DNA of 49,576 bases from the NCBI GenBank assembly GCA_002394305.1, contig DGTM01000039.1, forward strand, positions 75,904-125,479. The letters are read 5' to 3'. The notes beneath the pieces were generated by a model. The model was not told the DNA's origin and did no database searches. It saw only the letters and a list, made by a program, of their open reading frames with translations. Of the stretch, positions 25,733-33,021 are shown one piece after another. Origin of the DNA: Prevotellaceae bacterium UBA4336. Lineage in GTDB: Bacteria; Bacteroidota; Bacteroidia; Bacteroidales; Bacteroidaceae. Within the stretch, counting starts at the first letter, position 1. Every line of letters begins with the position of its first letter. A program made the translations under genes and the position numbers.

Positions 25733-27031
25733 ATGAAGGACGACAGTCAGACAATGGACAGGCAGATACCTGTCAGCGTTCAGCGCAAGCGCAAGATAAA
25801 GAGGACAGCCCTGTGGGTGGGCGGCTTCCTGGCCGTGATGGGCGCAGCCACATGGCTCGGCACACAGATGATTCCGACGCTGGACAGGAAGGCACTCGTC
25901 ATCTCGGACGTCGACCGCGGCACGATAGACGTCAGCGTCTCGGCCACGGGGCGCATCGTACCGGCCTTCGAGGAGGTCATCGTCTCGCCCATCAGCTCGC
26001 GCATCCTCGAGGTCTATGCCCACAGCGGCGACAGCGTAGATGTAGGCACACCGCTGCTCCGGCTCGACCTTCAGACAGCCGAGACGGACTACGCCAAGGC
26101 CCTCGACGAGCGCGAGATACGGCGGCAGCAGATGGCACAGCTCCGGGCGAACACCGAGACGCAGCTCTCCGACCGCCGCATGCAGATAGAGGTGGAGGAG
26201 ATGAAGGTGTCGCAGCTGGAGGCTCAGCTGCGCAACGAGCTCTACCTCGACAGCCTCGGCTCCGGCACGCGCGACCGTGTCCGTCAGGCCGAGACAGCCC
26301 TCCGCACGGCACAGCTCCAGCTCCGGCAGCTCCGGCAGCAGTACGAGAACGAACAGCGCGTGAAGCAGGCCGACATGCGCATGCAACAGTTGCAGAACAG
26401 CATCTTCGAGAAGGGACTCGGCGAGAAGCGTCGCACCCTGGACGATGCCAAGATACGCTCGCCCCGCCGCGCCACCCTGACCTACATCAACTCAGAGGTC
26501 GGCAGCACGGTCGGCGCGGGTCAGAAGCTCGCCATCGTCAGCGACCTCACGCACTTCAAGGCCGAGTGCGAGATAAGTGACACGCATGCCGACCGCGTCC
26601 GCGTGGGCGGAGCCGTCATCCTGAAGATAGGCAAGGAGATGCTCAGCGGCACCGTCGGCACCGTCACGCCCCTCAGCCAGAGCGGCGCCATCACCTTCAC
26701 CGCCATGCCCGACGACATGAGTCACCCGCGACTGCGCTCCGGCCTCCGCACCGAGGTATTCGTCATCACCAGCATCAAGGACGATGTCCTGCGCATCCGC
26801 AACGGCTCGTTCTACAGCGGCCCGGGGGACTATACGCTATACGTAATTCAAAATTCAAAATTCAAAACCCAAAATGAGAAGGGAAGCGCCGTGCTTGTGC
26901 CGCGTCAGGTGAAGCTCGGCGAGTGCAACTACGACTACATCGAAGTGGTGGAAGGCTTGGAGGAAGGCGAGCAGGTCGTCGTCAGCGACATGACAAAGTA
27001 CAAGGGACGCGAGAAGCTGAAGGTGAAATAG
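25733..27031 (+). CDS. HlyD/MacA-type periplasmic adaptor protein
   Basis: A 432-residue membrane fusion protein that should bridge the permeases and the TolC-like channel. It has a short cytosolic N-terminus, one membrane helix (about 26-45, ALWVGGFLAVMGAATWLG), a lipoyl-like segment (GRIVPAFEEVIVSPISSRI), a long coiled-coil hairpin (about 110-235), then beta-barrel and membrane-proximal domains ending LEEGEQVVVSDMTKYKG. Near residue 372 an AT-rich AATTCAAAATTCAAAA phrase repeat is read in frame (VIQNSKFKTQNEKG). Its C-terminal 48 codons are duplicated as a fragment at 29890-30036. The start at MKDDSQ leaves 60 bp to the TolC-like gene. Confidence 0.93.
   Translation: MKDDSQTMDRQIPVSVQRKRKIKRTALWVGGFLAVMGAATWLGTQMIPTLDRKALVISDVDRGTIDVSVSATGRIVPAFEEVIVSPISSRILEVYAHSGDSVDVGTPLLRLDLQTAETDYAKALDEREIRRQQMAQLRANTETQLSDRRMQIEVEEMKVSQLEAQLRNELYLDSLGSGTRDRVRQAETALRTAQLQLRQLRQQYENEQRVKQADMRMQQLQNSIFEKGLGEKRRTLDDAKIRSPRRATLTYINSEVGSTVGAGQKLAIVSDLTHFKAECEISDTHADRVRVGGAVILKIGKEMLSGTVGTVTPLSQSGAITFTAMPDDMSHPRLRSGLRTEVFVITSIKDDVLRIRNGSFYSGPGDYTLYVIQNSKFKTQNEKGSAVLVPRQVKLGECNYDYIEVVEGLEEGEQVVVSDMTKYKGREKLKVK
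26846..26876. repeat. Phrase repeat inside the adaptor gene
   Basis: AATTCAAA occurs three times with 9-nt period, then CAAAACCCAAAATG. An intergenic-type spacer sequence here lies within an open reading frame. Confidence 0.7.
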
Positions 27032-27045
27032 AAAGCAAAGCCTCA

Positions 27046-27082
27046 TCATAATGAAATAACGTTATCACGTCATAACGAAAAA
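27046..27082. repeat. ATAACG phrase repeat before permease 3A
   Basis: ATAACGTTATCACGTCATAACG-type words (each ATAACG unit 9-10 nt apart) fill the spacer after the adaptor stop. Confidence 0.6.
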
Positions 27083-27093
27083 GAACACAACAA

Positions 27094-28377
27094 ATGAACA
27101 GACAGAATCCTATTCTCCCCCTAAAGGAGGCCAAGCTCTACTCCACCCTCTACATCCTGGGCACGGCCCTCGCCATCGCCTTCACGATGCTCATTGCCGA
27201 GGTCTATTACGTGAAGACTGCCAACATCGCACCCGAAGTGCGTCGCAGCAAGACGTACTATCTGGATGTCATGAGAATGAAAGACAACTCCAGAGGCCTT
27301 ATCATCCCGCCTGCCCTCTTTCGTGATATGTTCCAGAAGATGCAGACGCCGGAATGCATGACAGCCGTGATGAGTTTCTATACAGGCGATGGAGACTACA
27401 TGAAGCTGCCCGACGGCATCCACGACCACGAGGTGAAGGTGAAGATGACGGAGCCTGGCTTCTTCCGCTTCTTCCAGTTCCGCTTCACCGAAGGCGCACC
27501 CTTCACGCAGGACGACTTCGACAGTGGCCGCCGCAACGTCGTCATCACGGAAGAAGTGCGCAGCCTGCTCTTCCCGAAGGAAGCAAAAGCCGTGGGCTCC
27601 ACCGTCACCTTCCGCCACCAGGACTACCGCATCTGCGGCGTGGTAGAGACGCCGAGCGAGCTGACGGAGAAGTGCGTGGCAGACATCTATGTGCCCTACG
27701 CTGCCGACGGCCTGCTGCAGGAGTACAACTTCAACAGCTACGAAGACGGTTGCGTGGAAGTCTATTTCAGCGTGCCCGCCGCAAAGCGCAAGGCCTTCAT
27801 GCAGGAGATGAAAGAGGTGGAGGCACGCTACAACGCCATGCACGCCGACGAGCAGGTGGACATGACAATAGACATGGAGTCGCACTACGCCATGGTCTGG
27901 AAGAGTCTCGGCTATGTGTTCGATGCCTGGGGCGACAGCATCATCTGGTACGTCCTGCCGGGCGTTCTGCTCCTGCTCGTCGTGCCTGCCGTCAACCTGA
28001 GCGGCATGGTGGCCAGCCGCATGGAGCGTCGTCTGCCCGAAATGGCTATCCGCAAAGTCTTCGGAGCCAAGCGTCGCACGCTGCTCTGGCAGATTGTCAT
28101 GGAGAACTTCATGCTCACGCTCGCCGGCGGCCTCTTGGGTCTGTGCCTCGCATGGCTGGCGCTCTATGGCTGGCGCGACTGGGTGTTCGCCATCTTTGCC
28201 ACGAATGCGGAGATGTATGCCGACGTGCCGGTGCTCAAGGGCGAGATGTTCTTCGGCCCCGCCGTCTTCCTCATCGCCCTGATTGTCTGCTGCACCCTGA
28301 ACGTGCTGGCTGCAACCCTGCCCGCATGGCTCAGCCTCAGGAAACCGATTGTTGAATCTATGATGATAAAGAAATAG
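27094..28377 (+). CDS. FtsX/MacB-type ABC permease, A type (pair 3)
   Basis: A 427-residue A-type permease with first helix TLYILGTALAIAFTMLIAEVYYVK, an extracytoplasmic domain, the ERRLPEMAIRKVFGAKRR loop and ending LRKPIVESMMIKK. It is the paralogue of permease 4A, with similarity strongest in the helices. The N-terminus differs: MNRQNPILPLKEAKLYS replaces MNYFRQALAMMREEKLYS. The DNA for ILPLKEA is CTCCCCCTAAAGGAGGCC, a shortened palindromic repeat (27114-27131), so the native start appears overwritten. All helices are present, so it should be functional. Probably pairs with permease 3B. Confidence 0.9.
   Translation: MNRQNPILPLKEAKLYSTLYILGTALAIAFTMLIAEVYYVKTANIAPEVRRSKTYYLDVMRMKDNSRGLIIPPALFRDMFQKMQTPECMTAVMSFYTGDGDYMKLPDGIHDHEVKVKMTEPGFFRFFQFRFTEGAPFTQDDFDSGRRNVVITEEVRSLLFPKEAKAVGSTVTFRHQDYRICGVVETPSELTEKCVADIYVPYAADGLLQEYNFNSYEDGCVEVYFSVPAAKRKAFMQEMKEVEARYNAMHADEQVDMTIDMESHYAMVWKSLGYVFDAWGDSIIWYVLPGVLLLLVVPAVNLSGMVASRMERRLPEMAIRKVFGAKRRTLLWQIVMENFMLTLAGGLLGLCLAWLALYGWRDWVFAIFATNAEMYADVPVLKGEMFFGPAVFLIALIVCCTLNVLAATLPAWLSLRKPIVESMMIKK
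27114..27131 (+). repeat. Truncated palindromic repeat at the start of permease 3A
   Basis: CTCCCCCTAAAGGAGGCC lacks the usual G-rich tail and runs directly into the conserved KLYS codons. Confidence 0.7.
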
Positions 28378-28378
28378 C

Positions 28379-28416
28379 AGACCCTCCCCCAAACCCCTCC
28401 CTTGTAGGGCGGGGAG
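28379..28416. repeat. Palindromic repeat after the permease 3A stop
   Basis: Reverse form: ACCCTCCCCCAAACCCCTCC then a TTGT loop and AGGGCGGGG. The equivalent slot after permease 4A holds the other hairpin type. Confidence 0.8.
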
Positions 28417-28443
28417 TAGTTACCTTTTAAGATGATTATAAGT

Positions 28444-29757
28444 ATGAAAACAACCAGTCAAATACATTTTACTCCCTCCCTACAAGGGAGGGTGAGGGGT
28501 GGGTCTTGGCTCGCCCTCGAACTCATCCTCGTCACCTTTGCCTGCTGGTGGGCCTTCGACCCTGTCATCGTCACAAGCTACGTGGCACGCCTGCCCTTAG
28601 GCTACGACATCGACCGCATGGTAAAGCTGCAAGTCGCCAGCTCTGTGGGCAGGGAAGAACGGTACGCAGACCGGTACGCCATCATGCAAGAAGAGGAACG
28701 TCTGCTCGGGAAGGTGCAGGAGATGGACGGCGTGGAGCAAGCCTATCGCGCCAAATGCGTTCCCATGGGTTTTGGCTCAGTCGGCTCAATAAATTCCCTG
28801 TTTAACGACAACGGAGACTCCATTCAAGTTTACGGCTTTCGCTTCGAGCCTGACTCGAAGATGTTCGAGGTCTATGGCATGAAGTCGCTGACGCCAGGCG
28901 TGCCGACCAATGAGCTGACGCACAACTGCGAGTGGGACAAGAGCATCATCATCCCGCACTCGCTGGCAATGGGACTCTTCGGCACCACCGACGTGGCAGG
29001 CCGGAACGTGCTTGTCTGCTATTATGGCTGGGACGAGGAGAAAATGGAATCAGGCTGGCTCAAGAAGCATTACAACATTCGCGCCGTGGTGGAGGATGTA
29101 CGCTATCAGTCCTTCGACCACAACTATGCGACCGTATTCCTTTGCAGCGGTGGGGTGAACCTGAACGTCCCCATTATCGTCCGTCTTCTCGAAGGCGTGA
29201 ATGCCGACCGTTTCGTGCAGGAACATCAGCAGGAGGTGCAGCGCGAGATGGTGACAGAGCATTGCTATGTCCGCCAGATGCTGACGGCTCGCGAGGCGTT
29301 TGAGAAAGGTTATGGGGAAGTCAGGATGAAGCGAATGACGCGGCGCAACCTGCTCATCGCTGCCTTCTTTGCCACGAACCTGGCTTTCGGCGTGCTGGGC
29401 ACATTGCTGATGTACACGCAGCAGCGCAGGGAGGAGGCAGGCGTGAAGCGTGCCTTCGGTGCTACCCGGTGGCGTGTCTTCTGGGACTTCATCCGCGAGG
29501 CATGGCTTCTTACGACCGTCAGCGTCGTCATCGGCTGCGTCATCTACTTTCAGTTCGCCGCCTCGCACGGTCTCTTCTTGATGGAGAACAACGACAATCC
29601 TGCCGTCCACTTCTGGTTCTACGACTTCGGCAAGCACTTCATCGTCGTGTCCCTCATCGTATACATTATTATATTATGTACGGTCCTCCTCGGCACCGCC
29701 ATACCTGCCTGGCACATCTGCCGCAGCACCATTACGGAAGCAATAAGAGAAGAATAA
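28444..29757 (+). CDS. FtsX/MacB-type ABC permease, B type (pair 3)
   Basis: About 437 residues. The leader MKTTSQIHFTPSLQGRVRGG, with a translated repeat (28470-28505), precedes the first helix WLALELILVTFACWWAFDPV. The extracytoplasmic domain is followed by the RREEAGVKRAFGATRWRV loop, two helices, VYIIILC in the last helix and the ending RSTITEAIREE. It is clearly paralogous to permease 4B: the C-terminal DNA and the following noncoding 70 bp are nearly identical while the N-terminal half has diverged. An ATG at 28432 in the same frame would add four residues; I prefer 28444 because the leader then resembles that of the ATPase (MKTNEN). Confidence 0.9.
   Translation: MKTTSQIHFTPSLQGRVRGGSWLALELILVTFACWWAFDPVIVTSYVARLPLGYDIDRMVKLQVASSVGREERYADRYAIMQEEERLLGKVQEMDGVEQAYRAKCVPMGFGSVGSINSLFNDNGDSIQVYGFRFEPDSKMFEVYGMKSLTPGVPTNELTHNCEWDKSIIIPHSLAMGLFGTTDVAGRNVLVCYYGWDEEKMESGWLKKHYNIRAVVEDVRYQSFDHNYATVFLCSGGVNLNVPIIVRLLEGVNADRFVQEHQQEVQREMVTEHCYVRQMLTAREAFEKGYGEVRMKRMTRRNLLIAAFFATNLAFGVLGTLLMYTQQRREEAGVKRAFGATRWRVFWDFIREAWLLTTVSVVIGCVIYFQFAASHGLFLMENNDNPAVHFWFYDFGKHFIVVSLIVYIIILCTVLLGTAIPAWHICRSTITEAIREE
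28470..28505. repeat. Palindromic repeat in the permease 3B leader
   Basis: Forward unit CTCCCTCCCTACAAGGGAGG with tail GTGAGGGGTGGGTCT, read as PSLQGRVRGGS. Confidence 0.85.
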
Positions 29758-29889
29758 GATTTGTGGGGATTGGCGGATTCTTGCGATAAAAACTTGTGGG
29801 GATTGGAGATTTTTTATAAAATAAAATTGAAAATTGAAAAGGAAGGGAAACAAATGATAAATGGTAAATGGTTAAATGGTAAATCCGAG
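29758..29889. repeat. Tail of duplicated unit and duplication junction
   Basis: TTGTGGGGATTGG occurs twice (in 29760-29810) and the stretch to about 29824 is repeated with one mismatch at 32822-32893. After 29825 the two copies diverge and a short phrase repeat (AAATGGTAAATGG words) leads into the adaptor fragment. The junction of the tandem duplication therefore lies near 29825-29890. Confidence 0.75.
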
Positions 29890-30036
29890 CGGCTTGTGCC
29901 GCGACAGGTACGGCTCGGCGAGTGCAACTACGACTACATCGAGGTCATTGAGGGCCTGGAGGAAGGCGAGCAGGTCGTCGTCAGCGACATGAGTAAATAC
30001 AAAGGGAAAGAAAATTTGAAGGTGAAAAGTGAATAA
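29854..30036 (+). pseudogene. Truncated adaptor remnant (C-terminal fragment)
   Basis: From about 29890 the frame reads RLVPRQVRLGECNYDYIEVIEGLEEGEQVVVSDM-like sequence matching the last 48 or so residues of the adaptor at 25733-27031, with only a few substitutions. Everything upstream of that (membrane helix, hairpin, barrel) is missing. An ATG at 29854 inside a phrase repeat would give a 60-residue peptide with no signal sequence, so a working adaptor is impossible. It marks the left end of a second copy of the adaptor-end/permease A/permease B segment. Translation of the small frame cannot be excluded. Confidence 0.85.
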
Positions 30037-30044
30037 TTTGCTAC

Positions 30045-30085
30045 CGCCCCAATTATGAATTATGAATTGTGAATTATGAATTATT
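30045..30085. repeat. Phrase repeat at the permease 4A start
   Basis: ATTATGAATTATGAATTGTG words with a 9-nt period. The last ATGAATTA is the start of permease 4A (MNYF). Confidence 0.65.
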
Positions 30086-31398
30086 TTAGACAAGCCCTCG
30101 CCATGATGCGAGAAGAGAAACTTTACTCAGCCATGTACATCTGCGGCACGGCCCTCGCCATCGCCTTCACGATGCTCATTGCAGAGGTGTACTATATTAA
30201 GGTGGCCGACATCGCCCCCGAGGTGAACAGGAGCAAGACGTACTATCTGGAACACTTGGGGACGGAAGTGGATGGGCATCACAGCATGGAGAGTATCTAC
30301 GAAGACACCTTCCGCGACCTGCTGCAGACGATGCAGACACCGGAGTGCGTGATGGCAACGTCATCTATGGGGCTATGGGACGAAGCTTACATGAAGCTTG
30401 CCGATGGCATACACGACCGCAAAGTGAAGGTCAAGCTGACCGAGCCGGGCTTCTTCCAGTTCTATCAGTTCACGTTTACGGAGGGTGCGCCTTTCACGCA
30501 GGACGACCTCGCTAGCCGCAGCAGAACAGTAGTAGTGACGACGGAGGTGGCAGAACAACGCTTCGGCAAAGGAGTGAAAGCCGTGGGACAGTGCATCTAC
30601 GTCAACAACCGCGACTTCGTCATCTGCGGCGTAGTTGAGACGCCCAGCTCGCTCACAGAGAAGTGTGTGGCCGACATCTGGTGCCCGTTTAAGGCACGGG
30701 GCCTGTTCGATAATCTAAACATCGTTGGTAAAGATGGCAAGGTGGTCAGCGGAGAATACAATATAGACCTGGATCTGTACGTATCCTTCGCCGTGCCTGC
30801 CAACAAGCGCGATGCCTTCATGCAGGAACTGAAGGAAGTGGAAGCCCGCTACAACTCCATGCACAAAGACAAGCCCGTAGATATGACTGCCTATCTTGAG
30901 ACACATTATTCCCAGGTCTGGAAAGGACTCGGCAGCATGTTCCAAGTCTGGGATGGAAACCTGTTCTGGTACGTCGTGCCCTCCATCCTGCTCTTGCTTC
31001 TTGTGCCTGCCCTCAACCTGAACGGCATGGTGGCCAGCCGCATGGAGCGCCGTCTGCCCGAGATGGCTATCCGCAAAGTCTTCGGAGCCAAGCGGCGCAC
31101 GTTGCTATGGCAGGTTATCATGGAGAACCTCGTGCTCACGCTCATGGGCGGTGCCATCGGGCTCCTGCTGGCTTGGACTGCACTCTACGGCTGGCGCGAC
31201 TGGGTGTTCTATATCTTTTCCAATAACAACAGCCTCTACGAAAGTGTGCCCCTCATCAAAGGCGAGATGTTCTTTGGCCCCGCCGTCTTCCTCATCGCCC
31301 TGCTCGTCTGCACGCTGCTCAATGTCCTGGCTGCCACCCTACCCGCATGGCTCAGCCTCAGGAAACCGATTGTAGAGAGTATGATGGAGAAGAGATAA
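30076..31398 (+). CDS. FtsX/MacB-type ABC permease, A type (pair 4)
   Basis: A 440-residue A-type permease with the intact opening MNYFRQALAMMREEKLYS shared with permease 1A. The first helix is AMYICGTALAIAFTMLIAEVYY. The extracytoplasmic domain, ERRLPEMAIRKVFGAKRR loop, three C-terminal helices and ending LRKPIVESMMEKR are complete. It is the duplicated counterpart of permease 3A, with near-identical helices and a diverged extracytoplasmic domain. That pattern suggests the pairs differ in what they recognise outside the membrane. The start codon lies within a phrase repeat. Confidence 0.9.
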   Translation: MNYFRQALAMMREEKLYSAMYICGTALAIAFTMLIAEVYYIKVADIAPEVNRSKTYYLEHLGTEVDGHHSMESIYEDTFRDLLQTMQTPECVMATSSMGLWDEAYMKLADGIHDRKVKVKLTEPGFFQFYQFTFTEGAPFTQDDLASRSRTVVVTTEVAEQRFGKGVKAVGQCIYVNNRDFVICGVVETPSSLTEKCVADIWCPFKARGLFDNLNIVGKDGKVVSGEYNIDLDLYVSFAVPANKRDAFMQELKEVEARYNSMHKDKPVDMTAYLETHYSQVWKGLGSMFQVWDGNLFWYVVPSILLLLLVPALNLNGMVASRMERRLPEMAIRKVFGAKRRTLLWQVIMENLVLTLMGGAIGLLLAWTALYGWRDWVFYIFSNNNSLYESVPLIKGEMFFGPAVFLIALLVCTLLNVLAATLPAWLSLRKPIVESMMEKR

Positions 31399-31430
31399 AG
31401 GACCCACCCCCGACCACCTTTAGGGGGAAT
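31399..31430. repeat. Palindromic repeat after the permease 4A stop
   Basis: Reverse form GGACCCACCCCCGACC then ACCTTTAGGGGGAATG, directly after the stop codon. Confidence 0.8.
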
Positions 31431-31462
31431 GAAGAATGTAATACTAATACATAATATATAAT

Positions 31463-32824
31463 ATGAACATGGCAAAACAAGCATCCACAACATCATCCTC
31501 TCTCCCCCTAAAGGGGGTCGGGGGGTCCTCCTCCCCCTTTAAGGGGGAGTTAGAGAGGGTCCGGAGGGGATCTATCTGGCTCGCCCTCGAACTCATTCTT
31601 GTCACCGTCGCCTGTTGGTGGGCCTTCGACCCCGTGCTGGTGACAGGGACGGTAATAGGGATGCGACCCGGCTACGACATCGACAGGATTGTGAAACTGA
31701 ACGTGGCAAGCACCGTCACCCGCCTGGATGTGGAGCAGCAACAGATTACCTCTCTTCCCGACGAAGAGGAACACTTGTTGCAGAAGGTGCTGGAGCTGGA
31801 GGACGTGGAGCTGGCCTATCGTGCCTCTGACAATCCCCTTGGCTATGGAATAGAAGGCTGGTCAGGCTATTTCTACCACGACAACGACTCCCTTTACGGC
31901 CAGCGCTATAGCTTCGCTAAGGAATCGCGGATGTTCGAAGTCTATGGCATCCAGTCGCTCACGCCCGAAGTGCCAACCAACGAGCTGAGCCACGACTGCG
32001 AATGGAACGAGACGGTCATCATCACACGCTCCTTTGCGATGGGCCTCTTCGGTACCATCGACGTGGCAGGACGCGCCTTAATCGGTATGGACTATGGCAA
32101 CTTGGAGGACGGAGGATATGGCTGGAAGAAGAAGACGTACCGCATCCGTGCCGTGGTGGAGGACGTGCACAATCATGCCTGGGACCGCGACCTTGCCACG
32201 GTGTTTGTCTGCACCGAAGGGCCGGACACGTCTGCACCTATCGTCGTTCGGCTGCGTGAAGGCGTGAATGCAGAGCACTTTGTGGAGAGCCACAGGCAGC
32301 AACTGCAAGCGGAGATGATGACGGAGCACTGCTACATCCGCGACCTCCAGACGGCCCGGGATGCCTTCCGCGATAGCATTGACCGCTATCAGATAGGGCG
32401 GCAGATGCGCCGCAACCTGCTCATCGCTGCCTTCTTCTCGGTGAACATGGCTTTCGGCGTGCTGGGCACCTTGCTGATGTACACACGGCAGCGGCGCGAG
32501 GAGGCAGGCGTCCGGCGTGCCTTCGGTGCTACACGCTGGAACATCTTTTGGGGCTTCATCCGCGAGGCATGGCTCCTGACCACCTTCAGCGTCGCCATCG
32601 GCTGCGCCATCTACTTCCAGTTCGCCGCCTCGCACGGACTCTTCGACAACTTCACAAACGCGAATCCTGCCGTCTGGCTCTGGTTCGACGACTTCGGCAC
32701 GCACTTCATCGTCGTGTCCTTCTTTGTATACATTATTATATTATGTACCGTCCTGCTCGGCACCGCCATCCCTGCCTGGCACATCTGCCGCAGCACCATT
32801 ACGGAAGCAATAAGAGAAGAATAA
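31463..32824 (+). CDS. FtsX/MacB-type ABC permease, B type (pair 4)
   Basis: A 453-residue B-type permease, counterpart of 3B. The leader contains KQASTTSSSLPLKGVGG, identical to that of permease 2B, then a second translated repeat (SPFKGELERVRRGS), before the first helix WLALELILVTVACWWAFDPV. The RREEAGVRRAFGATRWNI loop, VYIIILC helix and ending RSTITEAIREE follow. Its 3' end and the noncoding tail match those of 3B almost base for base, pointing to a tandem duplication with later sequence homogenisation. It is the last gene of the duplicated block. Confidence 0.9.
   Translation: MNMAKQASTTSSSLPLKGVGGSSSPFKGELERVRRGSIWLALELILVTVACWWAFDPVLVTGTVIGMRPGYDIDRIVKLNVASTVTRLDVEQQQITSLPDEEEHLLQKVLELEDVELAYRASDNPLGYGIEGWSGYFYHDNDSLYGQRYSFAKESRMFEVYGIQSLTPEVPTNELSHDCEWNETVIITRSFAMGLFGTIDVAGRALIGMDYGNLEDGGYGWKKKTYRIRAVVEDVHNHAWDRDLATVFVCTEGPDTSAPIVVRLREGVNAEHFVESHRQQLQAEMMTEHCYIRDLQTARDAFRDSIDRYQIGRQMRRNLLIAAFFSVNMAFGVLGTLLMYTRQRREEAGVRRAFGATRWNIFWGFIREAWLLTTFSVAIGCAIYFQFAASHGLFDNFTNANPAVWLWFDDFGTHFIVVSFFVYIIILCTVLLGTAIPAWHICRSTITEAIREE
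31499..31562. repeat. Two palindromic repeats in the permease 4B leader
   Basis: CTCTCCCCCTAAAGGGGG with a TCGGGGGGTCC tail, then TCCCCCTTTAAGGGGGAG with an AGAGAGGGTCC tail. Both are in frame. Confidence 0.87.
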
Positions 32825-32892
32825 GATTTGTGGGGATTGGCGGATTCTTGCGATAAAAACTTGTGGGGATTGGATATTTTTTATAAAATAAT

Positions 32893-32924
32893 TTTGTGGG
32901 GATTGAAATAAATTGCTATCTTTG
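32893..32924 (+). promoter_or_regulatory. Bacteroidetes promoter of the AAA/DUF4143 gene
   Basis: TTTG (32893-32896), 20 nt, TATCTTTG (32917-32924) is a full match to the Bacteroidetes consensus. Confidence 0.78.
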
Positions 32925-32998
32925 CGGCGTAAACGCCGCGAAACTGCTTACGCTCGGCAATTGATGCAAGCATCATTGCTCTCGCTTAATCGCAGTTT
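32924..32998. other. Structured leader of the AAA/DUF4143 gene: hairpin plus long imperfect dyad
   Basis: GCGGCG-TAAA-CGCCGC (32924-32939) forms a 6-bp stem. It is followed by an imperfect inverted repeat with arms 32941-32967 and 32970-32998, ends AAACTGC and GCAGTTT. It lies between the promoter and the ATG, so it would fold in the mRNA; it may also be a small mobile repeat. Confidence 0.7.
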
Positions 32999-33021
32999 TG
33001 CAGCCATAAACACATGGTCTT

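Noticed and set aside
29761..29853. Longer start for the adaptor fragment
   Set aside because: This part is the duplicated noncoding tail and a phrase repeat; homology to the adaptor begins only near 29890.
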